64,000 nt of DNA from Azospirillum brasilense. GTDB lineage: Bacteria > Pseudomonadota > Alphaproteobacteria > Azospirillales > Azospirillaceae. The notes below the pieces were generated by a model. That model worked only from the letters and a program-made list of their open reading frames with translations, ran no database searches and was not told the origin of the DNA. The position numbers and the translations under genes were made by a program. Each line of letters starts with the position of its first letter. The first letter of the stretch is position 1. The stretch is taken from positions 186,001-250,000 of the forward strand of contig NZ_VITI01000001.1 in the NCBI RefSeq assembly GCF_007827795.1. Direction: 5' to 3'. Positions 62,057 through 64,000 of this stretch are shown piece by piece.

Positions 62057-63823
62057 ATGGTCTGGACCCAGACAAGCGTTTCCGTGAAGGCGGCGACCGC
62101 CACGCCCAACCGCTGGGATCTCGTGGCCCTGCCGCTGGTCGTCGGCCTTCTCGCGCTGGCCGCCGCCGGCGGTCACCAGATGAACGCTCCACTGACCAGC
62201 CTCGACACGCCGGCCGTCTCGCTCGACCCCTGGAACCTGCCGGACTACGCGTTGCGCTCGACGATGCGCATGCTGGCGGCGATGGCGGCCTCGCTGCTGT
62301 TCACCTTCATCTACGCCACATTGGCGGCCAAGAGCCGCCGGGCCGGCATGGTGCTGATCCCCGTGCTGGACGTGCTCCAGTCGGTGCCGGTGCTCGGCTA
62401 CATCTCCTTCACCGTGGTCTTCTTCCTGTCGCTGTTCCCCGGCAGCGTGCTGGGCGCCGAATGCGCGGCGATCTTCGCCATCTTCACCAGCCAGGCCTGG
62501 AACATGACCTTCAGCCTCTACCAGTCGCTGCGGTCGGTGCCGCGCGACCTGGACGAGGCGGCCACCAGCTTCCGTTTCTCCGGCTGGCAGCGCTTCTGGC
62601 GGCTGGAGGCGCCCTTCGCCATGCCGGGGCTGGTCTGGAACATGATGATCTCGATGTCCGGCGGCTGGTTCTTCGTCGTCGCGTCGGAGGCGATTACGGT
62701 CGGCGACCGGACCGTCACGCTGCCCGGCATCGGCTCCTATCTGGCCGAGGCCATCGCGCAGAAGAATCTCGGCGCCGTCGGCTGGGCGGTGCTGGCGATG
62801 CTGGCGGTCATCCTGCTCTACGACCAGTTCCTGTTCCACCCGCTGGTCGCCTGGGCCGACAAGTTCCGCTTCGAGCAGACTGGCGCGCAGGAGGCGCCCG
62901 AGTCCTGGGTGCTGCGGCTGTTCCAGCGCACCCGCTTCTGCCGGGCGATGCTGGCGCCGGTCGAGTCCCTGCTCGACCGGGTGGCGTGGCTGCGCCTGTC
63001 GCCCCTCTCCTCTCTCGCCGCCGCCCTGCCCCCGGCCCTGAAGCGCCGGGTCGCCGCCCCACTCTCCCCCGCGTTCGACCGGGCGCTCGATCGGGGGTGG
63101 TACGCGGTCGTCGCAGCGGCGGCGCTCGCCCTGGGCTGGACCCTGGTGCGGTTCATCGCTGGCGGCGCCGGCTGGGGCGACGTCGGCACCGTGCTGCTGC
63201 TCGGAGCGGCGACGCTGCTGCGCGTCGTGGTGCTGGTCGCCATCGCCTCGCTGCTCTGGGTGCCGCTCGGCGTGCTGATCGGGCTGCGCCCACGGCTCGC
63301 CGAGACGGTCCAGCCGGTGGCGCAGTTCCTGGCGGCCTTCCCGGCCAACCTTCTGTTCCCGGTCGCCGTCGTCACCATCCTGCGCTTCGACCTGAACCCG
63401 GACGTCTGGCTCAGCCCGCTGATGATCCTGGGCACGCAGTGGTACATCCTGTTCAACGTCATCGCCGGAACCTCCACCTTCCCCAGCGACCTCAAGGAGA
63501 CGGCCTCCAGCTTCCGCATTCGCGGCTGGCAGTGGTGGCGCGACGTCATGCTGCCCGGCGTCTTCCCCTATTACCTGACCGGTGCGGTGACCGCGGCGGG
63601 CGGCTCGTGGAACGCCAGCATCGTCGCCGAGGCGGTGCGCTGGGGCGACGCCAAGGTCACCGCGCATGGGCTGGGCAGCTACATCGCCCAGGCGACCGCC
63701 GCCGGGGACTACCCGCGCATCGTGCTCGGCATCGCTGTGATGTCCCTGTTCGTCACCCTGCTCAACCGGCTGCTCTGGCGTCCGCTGTACGGCTACGCCG
63801 AACGCCGCCTGCGCCTTGCCTGA
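62057..63823 (+). CDS. ABC transporter permease with two fused membrane domains
   Basis: A 588-aa permease in which two binding-protein-dependent transport domains are fused. The first half has VPVLGYISFTVVFFLSLFPG and the EAA-loop ATSFRFSGWQRFWRLEAPFA. The second half has FLAAFPANLLFPVAVVTILR and the EAA-loop ETASSFRIRGWQWWRDVMLP. Each half has about five to six spans. The layout is seen in uptake systems of the nitrate/sulfonate/taurine class, but the substrate is not known. It is coupled to the ATPase gene 13 bases downstream. The ATG at 62057 has a GGAGGGG ribosome site. Confidence 0.93.
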   Translation: MVWTQTSVSVKAATATPNRWDLVALPLVVGLLALAAAGGHQMNAPLTSLDTPAVSLDPWNLPDYALRSTMRMLAAMAASLLFTFIYATLAAKSRRAGMVLIPVLDVLQSVPVLGYISFTVVFFLSLFPGSVLGAECAAIFAIFTSQAWNMTFSLYQSLRSVPRDLDEAATSFRFSGWQRFWRLEAPFAMPGLVWNMMISMSGGWFFVVASEAITVGDRTVTLPGIGSYLAEAIAQKNLGAVGWAVLAMLAVILLYDQFLFHPLVAWADKFRFEQTGAQEAPESWVLRLFQRTRFCRAMLAPVESLLDRVAWLRLSPLSSLAAALPPALKRRVAAPLSPAFDRALDRGWYAVVAAAALALGWTLVRFIAGGAGWGDVGTVLLLGAATLLRVVVLVAIASLLWVPLGVLIGLRPRLAETVQPVAQFLAAFPANLLFPVAVVTILRFDLNPDVWLSPLMILGTQWYILFNVIAGTSTFPSDLKETASSFRIRGWQWWRDVMLPGVFPYYLTGAVTAAGGSWNASIVAEAVRWGDAKVTAHGLGSYIAQATAAGDYPRIVLGIAVMSLFVTLLNRLLWRPLYGYAERRLRLA

Positions 63824-63836
63824 CGGAGGCCGTATC

Positions 63837-64000
63837 GTGACGCAGAATCCGACTCTCTTCGAACTCCGCGGCGTCCGGCAGGCCTACCGCAAGCCGTCCG
63901 GCCAGCAGTATGTCGTGCTCGACGGCGTGGACCTGACGCTGCGCGACGGCGAGATCGTCGGGCTGCTCGGCCGCTCCGGCTCGGGCAAGTCCACGCTGCT
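63837..64000 (+). CDS. ABC transporter ATP-binding protein, N-terminal part (partial)
   Basis: Cut by the window end after 54 complete codons. From the GTG at 63837 (ribosome site GGAGG just upstream) it reads TQNPTLFELRGVRQAYRKPS, then GVDLTLRDGEIVGLLGRSGS with GKSTLL, giving a clear Walker A. It powers the double-domain permease encoded just upstream. Substrate and C-terminal domains lie outside the window. Confidence 0.9.
   Translation, partial: MTQNPTLFELRGVRQAYRKPSGQQYVVLDGVDLTLRDGEIVGLLGRSGSGKSTL

Noticed and set aside
61474..62109. 211-codon minus-strand frame before the ABC transporter
   Set aside because: Its Arg/Cys/Trp-rich composition and lack of a ribosome site mark it as chance reading of G+C-rich DNA.

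Overview
The window is a G+C-rich chromosomal segment (coding DNA looks to be well over 60% G+C by eye) from an alphaproteobacterium of the Rhodospirillales, most like Azospirillum. The reasons are the end of ddl followed by ftsQ-ftsA-ftsZ-lpxC, a CheZ-type chemotaxis pair beside CheY, MmcB, GTTC-N7-GTTC LexA boxes of the alphaproteobacterial type, and many sensor kinases. I see no tRNA, rRNA, CRISPR array, prophage or transposase gene.

Layout. 0-5.6 kb: end of the division and cell-wall cluster (ddl end, ftsQ, ftsA, ftsZ) and lpxC. 5.6-9.6 kb: hemerythrin, ligA and an unknown protein, preceded by an AT-rich patch with twin hairpins. 9.9-14.4 kb: a signal-less subtilase with two carbohydrate-binding-like repeats, then bamD-recN with a LexA box upstream. 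14.5-17 kb: cheY and two CheZ-like phosphatases that carry FliM-like CheY-binding peptides. 17.4-25.2 kb: M24 aminopeptidase, TerB-like protein, prmA, a GxxExxY gene bracketed by 34-bp inverted repeats, an unknown 412-aa protein, and a UvrD/PcrA helicase. 25.7-33.5 kb: two NarL-type regulators, a hydrolase, several small unknowns, YccF, a DUF3095 cyclase-like protein, an alanine-rich coiled coil, a CBS protein and a PilZ-like protein.

33.6-36.3 kb: ackA and a MaoC-phosphotransacylase fusion (acyl-CoA / acyl-phosphate / ATP metabolism). 36.9-45 kb: four membrane or soluble phosphorelay proteins (CHASE kinase, hybrid kinase with a damaged ATP box, soluble kinase, kinase-less REC-HPt membrane protein), with the SOS-type gene mmcB between them. 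45-50 kb: GNAT acetyltransferase, multi-cluster ferredoxin, moaA (with an Fnr/FixK-type box) and nadK. 50-57 kb: N-formylglutamate amidohydrolase, a desuccinylase-like protein, an AbrB-family membrane protein, a 25-residue hydrophobic peptide, CreA, an AI-2E family protein, and the QmcA/NfeD pair. 57-61.5 kb: HRDC protein, SGNH-like protein, a STAS + PP2C partner-switching pair, a 70-aa unknown and a ferritin-like protein. 62-64 kb: a double-domain ABC permease and the start of its ATPase, cut by the window edge.

Most worth following: the inverted-repeat GxxExxY cassette, the multivalent CheY-binding tail on a CheZ paralogue, SOS boxes in front of bamD-recN and mmcB, and a small membrane peptide gene with its own hairpins.
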